Counted from the stretch's first letter, positions 1-8,999 are shown. The stretch: DNA of 64,000 nucleotides from JBKBIP01 sp046297495 (GCA_046297495.1 JBKBIP010000027.1:17263-81262); one strand, 5' to 3'. The notes: a model not told the origin generated them from the letters alone. Numbers and translations are program-made.

Positions 1-1
1 C

Positions 2-1621
2 TTGGCCAGCGCCTTGGTCCGCGATGGGTTACTCACGCATTTTCAGGCCCGGCAACTGCTCATCGGGAAGTGGATGGGCTTTACCCTGGGCAAGTATCGC
101 GTCCTGGAACATCTCGGCGACGGCGGCATGGGCAAGGTGTACTTGTGCGAGCATCTGGTCATGCGCCGCTTGGTGGCAGTCAAGGTGTTGCCTTCGCGCC
201 AACTGGAGCAGCCCGGCGCTTTGGAGCGCTTCCACCGCGAGGCCCGCGCCGTCGGTGCCCTGGATCATCCCAACATCGTCCACGCTTATGACGTCGATTG
301 CGTGGACCGGATGCACTATCTAGTCATGGAATTCGTGGACGGCAGCAGCTTGCATGACATTGTCAGCAAACACGGCCCGCTATCGCCGCTGCGGGCGGCC
401 CACTACATTCGGCAGGCCGCCCAAGGCTTGCAACACGCTCATCTGGCTGGCTGGGTGCATCGGGACATCAAGCCTGGCAACATCTTGTTGGATCGACAGG
501 GGGTCATCAAGATTCTCGACATGGGCTTGGCCCGCATGTTTGACGACGCCAATGATGCGATCACCAAGAACTTCGATGACAATGCCGTGCTTGGCACCGC
601 CGATTATCTGGCCCCCGAACAAGCCGTCAATAGCTCCGACGTGGACATCCGGGCCGACATTTACAGCCTGGGGGCCACGTTCTATTTCTTGCTCTGCGGC
701 AAGGCGCCGTTCGAGGAGGGGAAGGTGGCGCAAAAACTGTTGTGGCACCAAATGAAACCACCCACTCCCTTGCGCGACCGCAATCCCCAGGTGCCCGAAG
801 GATTGGCCGCCATCGTGGACAAAATGATGGCCAAGGACAAGACGCAACGCTACCAGACGCCAGCCGAGGTGGTGGCCGCCTTGGTCCCCTGGACGAAAAC
901 CGCCATTCCACCCCCCGCCAGCGAGGAGCTGCCGCGCCATTGCTTGGCCATCCGCCGACGGATGCAGCATGATGGCGGTGCCAGGACAGCAACCGACATG
1001 GACACATCCCATCAAGATGCCGATTACCTGACATTAACGGACATGAGCATGGCGTTATCCCGGCGCGCCGACGCGGCGGCCGACGCCAATGCCCAGCCCG
1101 TGCCAATCTCAAAATGGGGGATAGTCATCGTGGCCACGGTCTTCGTGCTCTTTGGCGGCAGCCTGGCGTTCTGGCTTGCCTTCTTTCCAACGCCGCCGAC
1201 TCCCTCGGCTTCATCCGCGCGCCCCGGTACGTCGGCGTCAGCCACCATGCACACCACGCCGCCGTCCACGCTGTTAGCGAATCAGCACAATCCCGACGGC
1301 GTCATCGACGCGGCGGAAGCCGCCAAGCACGTTAAGAAGAAATGCACGGTGGCCATGACGGTGCGGGCGACCGGCGTGGCCAAGAATGGGACGACGATCT
1401 TTCTCAATTCCGAAACCGATTTCCGCAGCCCCATGAATTTTAATGTGGTCATGCACAAGACCACGGTGGATAAATTCCAGAAGAAAGGCATCCCAGCGCC
1501 AGCCGATTACTTCAAGAACAAACGTATCCATGTCACCGGGACCATTGAGGAGTACGATAACAAACCGCAGATCGTCGTCACGGACCCCGATCAGATTCAA
1601 GTCGTGGCTAAGAAAGATTGA
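2..1621 (+). CDS. Membrane Ser/Thr protein kinase, 5'-truncated by the window edge
   Basis: Hanks-type kinase domain followed by a transmembrane segment and an extracytoplasmic domain. Seen: Gly-rich loop LGDGGMGKVY, VAIK-type lysine in LVAVKVLP, catalytic HRDIKPGN, an altered DFG (DMGLA) and an APE-like LAPEQA. After a linker there is one hydrophobic helix (about residues 370-395), then a roughly 100-residue C-terminal domain rich in beta strands ending VTGTIEEYDNKPQIVVTDP, which resembles an OB-fold. The frame is open to base 2, so the true start probably lies upstream. DMG in place of DFG is tolerated in some active kinases. The substrate is unknown; the C-terminal domain may sense a periplasmic ligand, which is inference. 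Confidence 0.9.
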   Translation: MASALVRDGLLTHFQARQLLIGKWMGFTLGKYRVLEHLGDGGMGKVYLCEHLVMRRLVAVKVLPSRQLEQPGALERFHREARAVGALDHPNIVHAYDVDCVDRMHYLVMEFVDGSSLHDIVSKHGPLSPLRAAHYIRQAAQGLQHAHLAGWVHRDIKPGNILLDRQGVIKILDMGLARMFDDANDAITKNFDDNAVLGTADYLAPEQAVNSSDVDIRADIYSLGATFYFLLCGKAPFEEGKVAQKLLWHQMKPPTPLRDRNPQVPEGLAAIVDKMMAKDKTQRYQTPAEVVAALVPWTKTAIPPPASEELPRHCLAIRRRMQHDGGARTATDMDTSHQDADYLTLTDMSMALSRRADAAADANAQPVPISKWGIVIVATVFVLFGGSLAFWLAFFPTPPTPSASSARPGTSASATMHTTPPSTLLANQHNPDGVIDAAEAAKHVKKKCTVAMTVRATGVAKNGTTIFLNSETDFRSPMNFNVVMHKTTVDKFQKKGIPAPADYFKNKRIHVTGTIEEYDNKPQIVVTDPDQIQVVAKKD

Positions 1622-1630
1622 GCCTGAACA

Positions 1631-2500
1631 TCAGTTGTCCACGCTGAGTTTCTCCCTCAGACTCAGCACCTCATCCAAGCCGAGCACTTGCTTGATCTCG
1701 GCGAAGGTCATCATGTCCACGCCGGGCTGATCGGCGCGCCCTGTGGTGAGCAAGGCTTGGATGAGCTTCAACATGACTGCTCCTGTTACCAGCAGGCTTT
1801 CGATGGGGCAGACCACGATCTTGTAACCAAGCTGTCCTAATTGCTCGACTGGCAAGATCGGCGTCACGCCGCCGGTGAGCATGTTGACGAGCAAGGGGTA
1901 ACGTACCTTTTGTGGAATTAATTCCAGCTCCGCTTGGCTCCGTGGCGCTTCGATGAAGCAGACGTCGGCTCCCGCCGCCCCGTAGCGGTTGGCGCGGTCG
2001 ATGGCCCCGTCGATCCCCTCGACGGCGCGGGCGTCGGTGCGGGCCACGATGACAAAATCGGGATCGCGGCGCGCGTACTGGGCCGCCTTCAGTTTCAACA
2101 CCATGTCCTCAATGGGGATGATCTGCTTTCCCTCGAAATGGCCGCAGCGTTTGGGCGTGACCTGATCCTCCAACAAGATGCCGGCGGCCCCGGCCTGCTC
2201 GAACTCACGCACGGTGCGAACGACGTTATGCAAATCGCCGTGGCCGGTGTCGCCGTCCGCCACGACGGGGATGGACACCCGCTGGGCCATGCGGCGCACG
2301 GCATCGGCCATCTCGGTCAGGGTGAGCAACCCCACGTCTGGCAGTCCCAGCATACTGGCCGAGGTGCCAAACCCACCGCTAAACACCGTCTCCAACCCCG
2401 CCGCCTCGACCAGCCGGGCCGTGAACACGTCATGCGCCCCCAGGCTTCGGATGACTTCTGATCGTCGTAGCAGCTCACGTAATTGTCGCGTCGTGGACAT
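1631..2500 (-). CDS. Isocitrate lyase/PEP mutase superfamily enzyme
   Basis: A 289-residue TIM-barrel lyase of the isocitrate lyase/phosphoenolpyruvate mutase superfamily, which makes or breaks C-C or P-C bonds next to a carboxylate and uses Mg2+. Seen: the early GAHDVFTARLVEAAGLE segment, the metal-site DGDTGHGD, and the lyase signature PKRCGH that carries the catalytic cysteine of (methyl)isocitrate lyases and oxaloacetate decarboxylases. True PEP mutases lack that Cys, so a lyase is more likely than a phosphonate mutase. Full length for the family. It ends 10 bases from the convergent kinase stop; no neighbour identifies its substrate. Confidence 0.88.
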   Translation of the reverse strand: MSTTRQLRELLRRSEVIRSLGAHDVFTARLVEAAGLETVFSGGFGTSASMLGLPDVGLLTLTEMADAVRRMAQRVSIPVVADGDTGHGDLHNVVRTVREFEQAGAAGILLEDQVTPKRCGHFEGKQIIPIEDMVLKLKAAQYARRDPDFVIVARTDARAVEGIDGAIDRANRYGAAGADVCFIEAPRSQAELELIPQKVRYPLLVNMLTGGVTPILPVEQLGQLGYKIVVCPIESLLVTGAVMLKLIQALLTTGRADQPGVDMMTFAEIKQVLGLDEVLSLREKLSVDN

Positions 2501-2683
2501 GATGGGGTTCCCATGGTCAAGGATTCATGGCTTCGAGGACTCAACGATACGGGATAGATGAGGAAAAATCCAGTCGTCGCCAACTCTCGGTTGGAGCTTC
2601 TCTCCAACGGGTTGGGAACCTTGGAAGGGGATTACCGAGGGACTAACGCTCCCCGCTCGCTGGGAAGCAATCTAAACCGCCTC

Positions 2684-3148
2684 TCAGGACTTCAGCGATA
2701 CTTCTTTTTTCCTGGTTCGCGGTGTCTCGCGCCGCTGTTTCTCCTTGGGCCGTCCCGCCCGCGCCCGCCAGCGCGGCGGCGCGAGGATGAAGGTAGCCAG
2801 CACCACGACGGCGAAAGCAAGGTGCAACACGGTGAAGACCCACGGCTCGCAATCATAATACAAAAGGTTGTGCATGAGCCGACCCACGAAGGTTCCTTCC
2901 ACCGCCTGTTGCCCAGCCAGAGTGCGCAGCTGCCGTTCCCAGACCGTGAGTGGGCATTCGATGTTCCATAGCGCTTCACCCGCCACGATGCCAATGGCTA
3001 GTAAATGAGCGAGACGGAACCATACATTGCGCACCCAGCCCCAGCCGAACAGCAAACCGATAAGGATGGCGATTTGCCCCAGCACCACGAAGGCCACATA
3101 AGCCACGTGAACGGCAACCACGATGTCCGCGAGCAAAGCGTAGCGCAT
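2684..3148 (-). CDS. DUF2784 family membrane protein
   Basis: A 154-residue integral membrane protein with four predicted helices: an N-terminal one (about 5-35), one around LAHLLAIGIVAGEALW, a short one near LMHNLLYY, and a last one around VLHLAFAVVVLATFIL. The segment IECPLTVWERQLR between helices is the hallmark I associate with DUF2784. The tail from about residue 125 is strongly basic (RARAGRPKEKQRR) and should be cytoplasmic. Function is unknown for the family. It stands alone, codirectional with the Sua5-type gene upstream and separated from it by about 80 bases. Confidence 0.8.
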   Translation of the reverse strand: MRYALLADIVVAVHVAYVAFVVLGQIAILIGLLFGWGWVRNVWFRLAHLLAIGIVAGEALWNIECPLTVWERQLRTLAGQQAVEGTFVGRLMHNLLYYDCEPWVFTVLHLAFAVVVLATFILAPPRWRARAGRPKEKQRRETPRTRKKEVSLKS

Positions 3149-3228
3149 GTTGCAATCACTGCTGTTGGAAGGATGAACGCTAATTCGGAAAAAGGTCTTC
3201 CTATTCGCATGATCCCGACTGCTCCGCT

Positions 3229-4239
3229 TTATTCCCGCGCCTTGGCCCGGCTCAGTCGGTCATGTACTGCCAGCCACTCGTCATCTTCAGGGGGCAAGTC
3301 CACAACGATGCGCTCCACGCCAGCTGCGTCGAGCTGATGGAGGGCGGCGTAGAGCTGGGCGGCGTAGGCCGGGGCGCTGGCGGGCATGACAATCACTTGC
3401 AAATTAGATGGGCAGGATGCGTGCGGCGCCGCGAACGTCAGCCAACCGACGCGCCGCCCCTGGTTCAGCAGCCCGCGCACGTGCTCGGCGCTGGCATCCG
3501 CCACGCACTCCAACGGAGCGGCGGGGGCGTAGTGGCGGCGCATGAGACCGGGAGCGGGCAACGCTTCTTGATCCGACGTGATCTTGGGCGGCTGGCGCTC
3601 GATGGGGCCGATCACTTCCTCCAGCGCGGCGGGACTGACCAGACCCGGACGTAGCAGGCGCGGCGGCACGGTGGTCAAATCGAGCACGGTCGATTCCAGG
3701 CCGCCAGCAGTGGGGCCCGCATCGAGCAGCAAGTCAATCCGCCCCTGTAGACCCCGTAACACATGCCCCGCTTGCGTGGGGGACAGACAGGTTGAGCGGT
3801 TGGCGCTGGGGGCGGCGATGGGAAGTCGGGCGGCCCGGATCAGGGCCAAGGCGACCGGATGAGCGGGCACGCGAAGTCCCACGGTGGGCAGCCCGGCGCT
3901 CACCGCGCTGGGAATCTCCGGTCGCTTGGGGAGCACCAACGTCAGCGGGCCGGGCCAGAAGCAGTTCGCCAGCCGCGCCGCCGTCGCCGGCCAATCCGCG
4001 ACCAGCGCCTGAGCTGCCGTCGCGCTGGCCACATGGACGATGACCGGATTGATGGCCGGGCGTCCCTTGGCGGCGAACAGGCGTGTCACCGCTTCGACAT
4101 TGAGCGCATCCGCCCCCAAGCCGTACACTGTCTCTGTCGGAAACGCGACCAAGCCGCCGCGGCGCACGATCTCGGCGGCGTGGGTGATGACGGTTTCATC
4201 TGGTTGTTGGGCGTCGATGGCGATGATTTCAGTCTTCAT
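3229..4239 (-). CDS. Threonylcarbamoyl-AMP synthase, Sua5 type
   Basis: Makes L-threonylcarbamoyladenylate from Thr, bicarbonate and ATP, the first step of t6A37 modification in ANN-decoding tRNAs. Seen: the N-terminal YrdC fold with GGLVAFPTETVYGLGADA and KGRPAINPVIVHV, where K-R-P is normal for the nucleotide site (here KGRP), PGPLTLVL, and GLRVPAHPVAL and PSANRST. At 336 residues it is the long Sua5 form: after a linker from about 215 it has a C-terminal Rossmann-like domain, rather than the short TsaC form. Its start codon lies only 11 bases from that of the divergent lipoprotein gene. Confidence 0.93.
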   Translation of the reverse strand: MKTEIIAIDAQQPDETVITHAAEIVRRGGLVAFPTETVYGLGADALNVEAVTRLFAAKGRPAINPVIVHVASATAAQALVADWPATAARLANCFWPGPLTLVLPKRPEIPSAVSAGLPTVGLRVPAHPVALALIRAARLPIAAPSANRSTCLSPTQAGHVLRGLQGRIDLLLDAGPTAGGLESTVLDLTTVPPRLLRPGLVSPAALEEVIGPIERQPPKITSDQEALPAPGLMRRHYAPAAPLECVADASAEHVRGLLNQGRRVGWLTFAAPHASCPSNLQVIVMPASAPAYAAQLYAALHQLDAAGVERIVVDLPPEDDEWLAVHDRLSRAKARE

Positions 4240-4250
4240 GAGGGGATTAT

Positions 4251-5441
4251 ATGCGTGGTCCGCTGGCTTTGAAATGGACTTCCTTTTGTCTCATCCTCAT
4301 CCACTTCTTGCTGTTGGGCGGTTTGGGTTTGCTGAGCGGTTGCGGCGGCTCATCCTCTTCGCCGCCCATCTTGATCGCTTACTTAAGTCAATCCGGGGAT
4401 GATCACGCGACATGGGAACAGCAACGCCAAGGGGTGATCTTGGCCGTCGAGGAAGCTAATCAGGGGACGGACAAGGTGGGGCAACGGGAAGTGGTCGCAC
4501 TGGTGCCCGAACCGGTGCCGCAAGAGGATATGTTGCAAGCCGAGGCCGTCCGGCTGCTCGCGGTCAACAAGGTGGCTGCGCTCCTGGGTGGCGAGAACGT
4601 GGCGGCGACCGAACGCTTGGCCAAAATCGCTCCTACTTACAACGTGCCGGTGCTGACGACGGCCTCCTTACCAGCGCCGGCGATCCAGCCATACACGTTC
4701 ACCCTGGACGTTTGCCCGCCAGACCAGGGACGGGCACTCGCCACCTTCGCCAGGGAAGACGCGCAGGCGCGGCGCGTGGCCGTGCTGGTGGAGCACCAAG
4801 AGCGCTGGGGACGGGCTTTGGCCGAGGCGTTTATCCAAGCATTATCCGCGCATGACGGCCTCGAAGTCCGCCGCTGGAACCTGTCCGCTCCGGACGACGT
4901 GACGGAGATCATCCCCCCATTGGTTTCCTGGCAACCGGACACGGTCTTGCTCGCGGGCAAGGACGAGTGCTTGTCTGTCATCCACGCGCTGACCAACCCC
5001 ATGAGTGAGAAACCCCTGCGCGAGCCGGTTGCGTTTTTGCTCGGCGGTCTGGCCACGCGTCGGGTCGCGCCGCTGGCCACTTCTCTAAGTGGTTTGGAGA
5101 TCCCGCACTCCCTGTATCAAGCCACTGTCTTCACTCCTCGCGCGGACATGGACACGATCCAGACATTCACGCGAACCTATGAGCAACGCTTCGGCCAGTT
5201 TCCCGACGCCCCCGCCGCGCTGGCCTACGATAGCGTCCGCTTGCTGCTGACGACTATGCGACAAGCAGGGACCACCGATGGCCCCGCTATCCGCCGGGCG
5301 CTGGCCCAGACACGCGACTTCCCCAGCCTCACCGGGCCGCTATCGATTGGCGCCAACCACTGGACCCATCGCCCCGTGTTCATCCTGCACTGGCGGAAAG
5401 GGGAGACGAAGGTAGTGAGGCGGTTTGAAGGGAGTAAGTAG
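4251..5441 (+). CDS. Substrate-binding lipoprotein, branched-chain amino-acid (Peripla_BP_6) type
   Basis: A 396-residue type I periplasmic binding protein of the kind that delivers amino acids or small amides to ABC importers. Seen: a hydrophobic signal with lipobox LLSGC, then an amino-terminal lobe (GVILAVEEANQG, LLGGENVAATERLAKIAPTYNVPVLTT split over residues 60-120) and a late YDSVRLLLTTMRQAG helix typical of the family. No permease or ATPase gene adjoins, so it may act with a distant transporter or as a receptor. The ATG at 4251 is 11 bases from the divergent gene; a TTG at 4269 (MKWTSFCL...) would give an equally good signal peptide. Confidence 0.85.
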   Translation: MRGPLALKWTSFCLILIHFLLLGGLGLLSGCGGSSSSPPILIAYLSQSGDDHATWEQQRQGVILAVEEANQGTDKVGQREVVALVPEPVPQEDMLQAEAVRLLAVNKVAALLGGENVAATERLAKIAPTYNVPVLTTASLPAPAIQPYTFTLDVCPPDQGRALATFAREDAQARRVAVLVEHQERWGRALAEAFIQALSAHDGLEVRRWNLSAPDDVTEIIPPLVSWQPDTVLLAGKDECLSVIHALTNPMSEKPLREPVAFLLGGLATRRVAPLATSLSGLEIPHSLYQATVFTPRADMDTIQTFTRTYEQRFGQFPDAPAALAYDSVRLLLTTMRQAGTTDGPAIRRALAQTRDFPSLTGPLSIGANHWTHRPVFILHWRKGETKVVRRFEGSK

Positions 5442-5792
5442 GAGATGAGGTTGAGAATGCGCATGGCGATCCAAACGCGGATGACATCCCCATTTATGGA
5501 TGGACAGTGCCATATGCGCGATGTACAGATTATGCCATTGCCGGTTGCGTTGGTCGAGAGCGGTTCGCACACGGATGGCATACGCTCGCTGGTATTCCCG
5601 GAATGCTTCGAATGGTCTTCGCTGCGTTGATCCGCGCACGCAGTCGGCGTAGCTTGGCTCCGCGGGCTATTCTCCGAACCAGATTGTCGATTCAGCTGTC
5701 ATGGCTCAGATTTTCTCAAAGAAATCCCAGCCGCTGGGATGCCCTTGGAGAAATTCTCCTGCGAAGGCCCTGAAAAAACACGAGCTACCACT
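5442..5792. other. Intergenic stretch between convergent lipoprotein genes
   Basis: About 350 bases without a convincing gene. Short open frames exist on both strands but lack ribosome sites and recognisable motifs. Small hairpin-forming stretches occur near 5711-5760, for example CCCAGCCGCTGGGA and GGAGAAATTCTCC, which could help end transcription from either side. Confidence 0.4.
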
Positions 5793-6281
5793 TCACTTTT
5801 GCTCAAAAGCCGTTTGCACCTCCGCGAATTTTACGATTTGCGTTTGCGGGGGTGGATAATCGGTATTCCCTTCATTATTGATAAAGCGATAGATCCATTG
5901 ATTTGACTGCTTCGAGTAGTCATACACCGCGACCGCCTTGTGAACGAAACGGATGTTTGCTTCCCCTTCCGGCTTGGTGACGGCGTAGTCGAAGCGAATC
6001 GTCCCTTTCCAGGGATAATTCACACGCTCGTTGATGTCGGTCTGTTCGTTCACCTCAGCCTTGTATGCCGTCAACGCGGAGCCTTTGGCTTGAAGGAAGG
6101 CTTCGAGTCGTGCTTTCTTCGCGTCGGTAATCTTTTTGAATTGCTCATCCGGCGATAGCGATGGCTCCGGGGAAGTGGATGAACCACAACCTGCTAGAGG
6201 GAACAGGGCTATCCCCAACAAGATGTGATACGACATGGAAATCAAATGAGGGAACCACTTGCTAGGTTGCTGGTGTATCAT
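5793..6281 (-). CDS. Small lipoprotein of unknown function
   Basis: A 162-residue predicted lipoprotein. A hydrophobic helix ends in the lipobox FPLAGC (Cys about residue 32), followed by a Ser/Pro linker and a soluble domain with alternating strands (WKGTIRFDYAVTKP, KAVAVYDYSKQSNQWIYR). I do not recognise a family. The start at 6281 is chosen because it keeps a Lys before the hydrophobic core; a second Met at residue 16 would leave no positive charge. The start overlaps by four bases the stop of a truncated HEPN-like reading frame upstream, so it now sits downstream of that broken gene. Confidence 0.7.
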   Translation of the reverse strand: MIHQQPSKWFPHLISMSYHILLGIALFPLAGCGSSTSPEPSLSPDEQFKKITDAKKARLEAFLQAKGSALTAYKAEVNEQTDINERVNYPWKGTIRFDYAVTKPEGEANIRFVHKAVAVYDYSKQSNQWIYRFINNEGNTDYPPPQTQIVKFAEVQTAFEQK

Positions 6282-6436
6282 GAAAGTTTCCCGCGTTGAA
6301 AAGGGTTGGCAAGGATATGAATGGCTAAAGCGGTTCGGCCCGCCGCTAACAAAATGTCCGCCTCCGCCAAGCGATCTTGCCAGGCAATTTCCAAATCCGC
6401 CACCGACGTTCCCATCCTGGTAAATGTCCTATCCAT
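6278..6436 (-). pseudogene. N-terminal remnant of a HEPN-domain protein
   Basis: A 52-codon frame beginning MDRTFTRMGTSVADLEIAW and continuing RLAEADILLAAGRTALAIH. The (E/A)ADxLLAAGR-x-A-L-A-I pattern is the first helix pair of HEPN-fold proteins, which are often RNases or nucleotidyltransferase partners in toxin-antitoxin pairs. A full domain needs about 100 more residues, including the R-x4-6-H motif, and the frame stops just where the lipoprotein start begins. I read it as a 3'-truncated gene; a natural short protein is less likely. Too short to be sure without a search. Confidence 0.5.
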
Positions 6437-6446
6437 GACCACTCAC

Positions 6447-6545
6447 TCACACTTCAAACACCTCGCGCACGGCCACTTGGAAACCGGGGCTCTCGTCCGC
6501 CACGGTCAGCGTGTCGGCATCGGTGAATACCTGACTTTGTGTCAT
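6447..6545 (-). CDS. Short frame upstream of the HEPN remnant, possible partner C-terminus
   Basis: A 32-codon frame, MTQSQVFTDADTLTVADE followed by SPGFQVAVREVFEV and a stop, ending 11 bases before the HEPN-like ATG. The composition is protein-like, with an acidic, strand-like pattern, and codon use matches the surroundings. It could be a tiny intact gene or the surviving C-terminus of a larger upstream partner. No ribosome site of note was seen before its ATG. Confidence 0.35.
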   Translation of the reverse strand: MTQSQVFTDADTLTVADESPGFQVAVREVFEV

Positions 6546-6946
6546 TGTAGTCAACGCTTGATGGATAAACAAATATCTTAGGCACCTGAAGCAGGTGGCG
6601 TTTCCTTTCGGAGATACCTGAGACGACGATTGTTACGTGGCCCCGAACAGCCATCGGGGGATTATTTTGCTCTTGACCGCGGATGGCTCAAGAACTATAT
6701 CCGCTCAGCCGAATATGGATAATGGCCGGCTCGGATGCCGCATGTCTCTGGAAACTTTTCGCCGGTTGACCCACGGCAGTTAAGGTAGCTGCTCCTATCG
6801 CGCGATGGCGAAGGTTTCTCGTTGTCCGATGAGTGCTTTCCACAAATTCGCTATCCATCTTAAACGACGAAATGGGGCCGGGGCTGTTTGCCTAGCCATT
6901 GTTGTTCGCGCGAATGCTCCCGGTCTCGGTCCAGAAAGGATATTCC
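6546..6946. other. Intergenic region upstream of the arsenic-type locus
   Basis: About 400 bases with no gene I can support. It must hold the promoter for the thioredoxin-like gene at 6947, but I could not pick clear -35/-10 boxes or an ArsR-like inverted repeat. The ribosome site AAAGGA lies at 6936-6941. Confidence 0.4.
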
Positions 6947-7747
6947 ATGAAACGTTTACGATTGGTTGTCATGCTTTCCTTGTCCATCGCCTTGGGAATG
7001 ACAACTAGAGGACAAGCTCAGACCCTGTCCAATCTCGACAGTGTTGGACAGTCAGCGCTGACTGGGGCGGCGGCGCGACACAAGTATGTATTCCTGTTTT
7101 TCTACCGACATGATGACGACACTACACGGCGCCAGAAAGCAGTCGTGGACGCGGCGGTCAATGGCATGGGCGGCATGGTGGAATTGGCCGCCGTGTCGAT
7201 CCAGGATCCAGCGGACAAAGCGCTCGTGGATCGTTTCGGCGTCAGTCGGGCGCCCATGCCGCTGGTGCTGGCCGTGGCTCCGAATGGCGCCGTAACCAAG
7301 GCGTTCCTCACGCCATTCGATGCGCGGCAGTTCCAAACGGCTCTGGTGTCGCCGGCCACCCAGAGCGCCATGAAGGCCATGCAAGACCGGAAATTGCTTC
7401 TTTTGTGCCTGCACAACCCGGCGCGCCCCTTCGCGCCAACGGCTTTACAAGGAGTGACTGACTTCCAACGTGACAATCGCTACGCGCAGGCCGTGGTGGT
7501 GTTGGACGTCAACATTGCCGATCCACGAGAAGAAACGTTCCTTCAACAACTCCAGGTGCATTCCCAAGGGCCGTCCACGGTGTTGTTCATGGCCCCCAGC
7601 GGCGCCACGCTGGGGAAGTTTGAAGGCGGCGTGGCGGCCAAGGATCAGCTCATTCACAAGCTCCAGGCGGCGCAGTCGGGTTGCTGCCCTGGCGGGTGCT
7701 GCCCCGGTGGGTGCTGCGGTCCCAATGGCTGCTCCCCGAAGCAGTAA
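6947..7747 (+). CDS. Exported thioredoxin-like protein with Cys-Gly-rich tail
   Basis: A 266-residue exported protein. Seen: signal peptide (MKRLRLVVMLSLSIALGM, cleavage near TRGQAQ), then two thioredoxin-fold-like halves: FLFFYRHDDDTTRRQKAVVD with cis-Pro-like APMPLVLAV, and a second half around residues 145-225. The place where a redox CxxC would sit (FYRHDDDTT) has no Cys, so it should not act as a classical oxidoreductase. All cysteines but one cluster near or in the tail CCPGGCCPGGCCGPNGC, a likely soft-metal or metalloid site. The ATG at 6947 follows AAAGGA; upstream in-frame starts lack this. Next gene starts 29 bases downstream, suggesting an operon with the ABC transporter. Confidence 0.75.
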   Translation: MKRLRLVVMLSLSIALGMTTRGQAQTLSNLDSVGQSALTGAAARHKYVFLFFYRHDDDTTRRQKAVVDAAVNGMGGMVELAAVSIQDPADKALVDRFGVSRAPMPLVLAVAPNGAVTKAFLTPFDARQFQTALVSPATQSAMKAMQDRKLLLLCLHNPARPFAPTALQGVTDFQRDNRYAQAVVVLDVNIADPREETFLQQLQVHSQGPSTVLFMAPSGATLGKFEGGVAAKDQLIHKLQAAQSGCCPGGCCPGGCCGPNGCSPKQ

Positions 7748-7776
7748 CGGAACTTAACTCAGAAAGGAACCAGCTC

Positions 7777-8997
7777 ATGAGACTACTCACTCTAATAGGT
7801 CGAGAGCTTTGGGAACGTAAATCCCAAATGATCACCAGTTTTTTGGCCATTTTTCTTGGTATCACGGCGGTAGTGGCCATCAAGACCATCACTTACTATT
7901 CCGAACGCGCCGTCGAACGCGAGTTGGATACTCTTGGAGCGAACGTGCTCATCTTACCCAAGTCGGTCTCGCTGCAAGATTATTACAGCGCTGATCTACA
8001 CAACGAGACTTTACCGGAGGAATATGTCACTCGACTAGCGCTATCCGACATCCAAGGGGTGGATAATTTATCGCCTAAATTGTGCGTGCCCGTGCGCTTG
8101 CAAGATCATGGCTTTACCTTGACAGGCATCCTACCCAAAAGCGAGTTTCGGGCCAAGACAGCCTGGCAAGGCATTGGCATTTTCGCCCGCCCTCTGGGTT
8201 GCGGCGTGGTCGGCGATGTTGCCAGCATGCCGCCGCCGGACAGCCAGAAAACTTTGGTGCGCAAACGAGTGATTGAAACACTCGGCGATCATGAAACACT
8301 CATTGGCGCTGACGCCGCGGCTGTCTTAAAGTTGGGGGAAGGCGAAACCCTGTCTCTTTTCGGCGAGGATTTCACTATCCTGGCAGTATTGCCGCAAACG
8401 GGAACCGTCGATGATTCACGCATCTTCGCACATCTGCATACTGTGCAACGCTTGTCTGGCAAGGGTGAAGTGGTCAATGTGATCGAAGTAGTTGGCTGCT
8501 GCAAGAAAATCGCCGACGGACTCGTTGCCGGCATCAATCGTCTCTTGCCCGAAGCCAAAGTCGTGACCGTGACTCAGATCGTCGAAACGCAGATGAGGGT
8601 CAATCGCATGATGGAACGACTTTCGCTCCTCTTTCTGGGCATCATCGTCATTGTCGGCGGCGCTAGCATCGCTAACTACATGTACGCCAATGTACATGAT
8701 CGCCGTAAGGAAATTGGCACCTTGATGGCGCTGGGAGCGACGCCGGGCTTGGTGTTACGGCTGTTTCTCATCAAAGCCCTGTTGTTGGGTTTGGTGGGCG
8801 GCTTGCTCGGTTATGTCGTGGGCACCGTGTTGGCCGTGCGATTGGGACCCTGGCTTGCTGGCGTCACGGTCTTGCCCATGCCCAGTCTGGCATTGTGGGG
8901 CCTGGGCATCGCCTTGGCGGTCGCGCTGCTGGCCAGCTATTGGCCTGCCCGTCAGGCCGCGCATCTGGATCCGAGTACCACCTTGCAGGAGGTTTAA
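7777..8997 (+). CDS. FtsX/MacB-type ABC transporter permease
   Basis: A 406-residue permease with the FtsX/LolC/MacB layout: one helix at 18-38 (MITSFLAIFLGITAVVAI), a large extracytoplasmic domain, and three C-terminal helices (LSLLFLGIIVIVGGASI, LIKALLLGLVGGLLGYVVG, LWGLGIALAVALLASYW). The coupling segment DRRKEIGTLMALGATPG is typical. The extracytoplasmic part has a Cys pair (VVGCCKKI) and LGCGVVG, unusual for MacB relatives. The ATG at 7777 follows AGAAAGGA. The ATPase gene starts two bases after its stop. Such transporters do mechanotransmission or lipoprotein/peptide extrusion; its place beside arsR suggests a metalloid-linked role, which is inference. Confidence 0.88.
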   Translation: MRLLTLIGRELWERKSQMITSFLAIFLGITAVVAIKTITYYSERAVERELDTLGANVLILPKSVSLQDYYSADLHNETLPEEYVTRLALSDIQGVDNLSPKLCVPVRLQDHGFTLTGILPKSEFRAKTAWQGIGIFARPLGCGVVGDVASMPPPDSQKTLVRKRVIETLGDHETLIGADAAAVLKLGEGETLSLFGEDFTILAVLPQTGTVDDSRIFAHLHTVQRLSGKGEVVNVIEVVGCCKKIADGLVAGINRLLPEAKVVTVTQIVETQMRVNRMMERLSLLFLGIIVIVGGASIANYMYANVHDRRKEIGTLMALGATPGLVLRLFLIKALLLGLVGGLLGYVVGTVLAVRLGPWLAGVTVLPMPSLALWGLGIALAVALLASYWPARQAAHLDPSTTLQEV

Positions 8998-8999
8998 CC

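Noticed and set aside
380..1015. Long minus-strand open frame inside the first kinase
   Set aside because: It is antisense to clear kinase motifs, has no ribosome site and no recognisable family; the GC-rich third positions explain its length.
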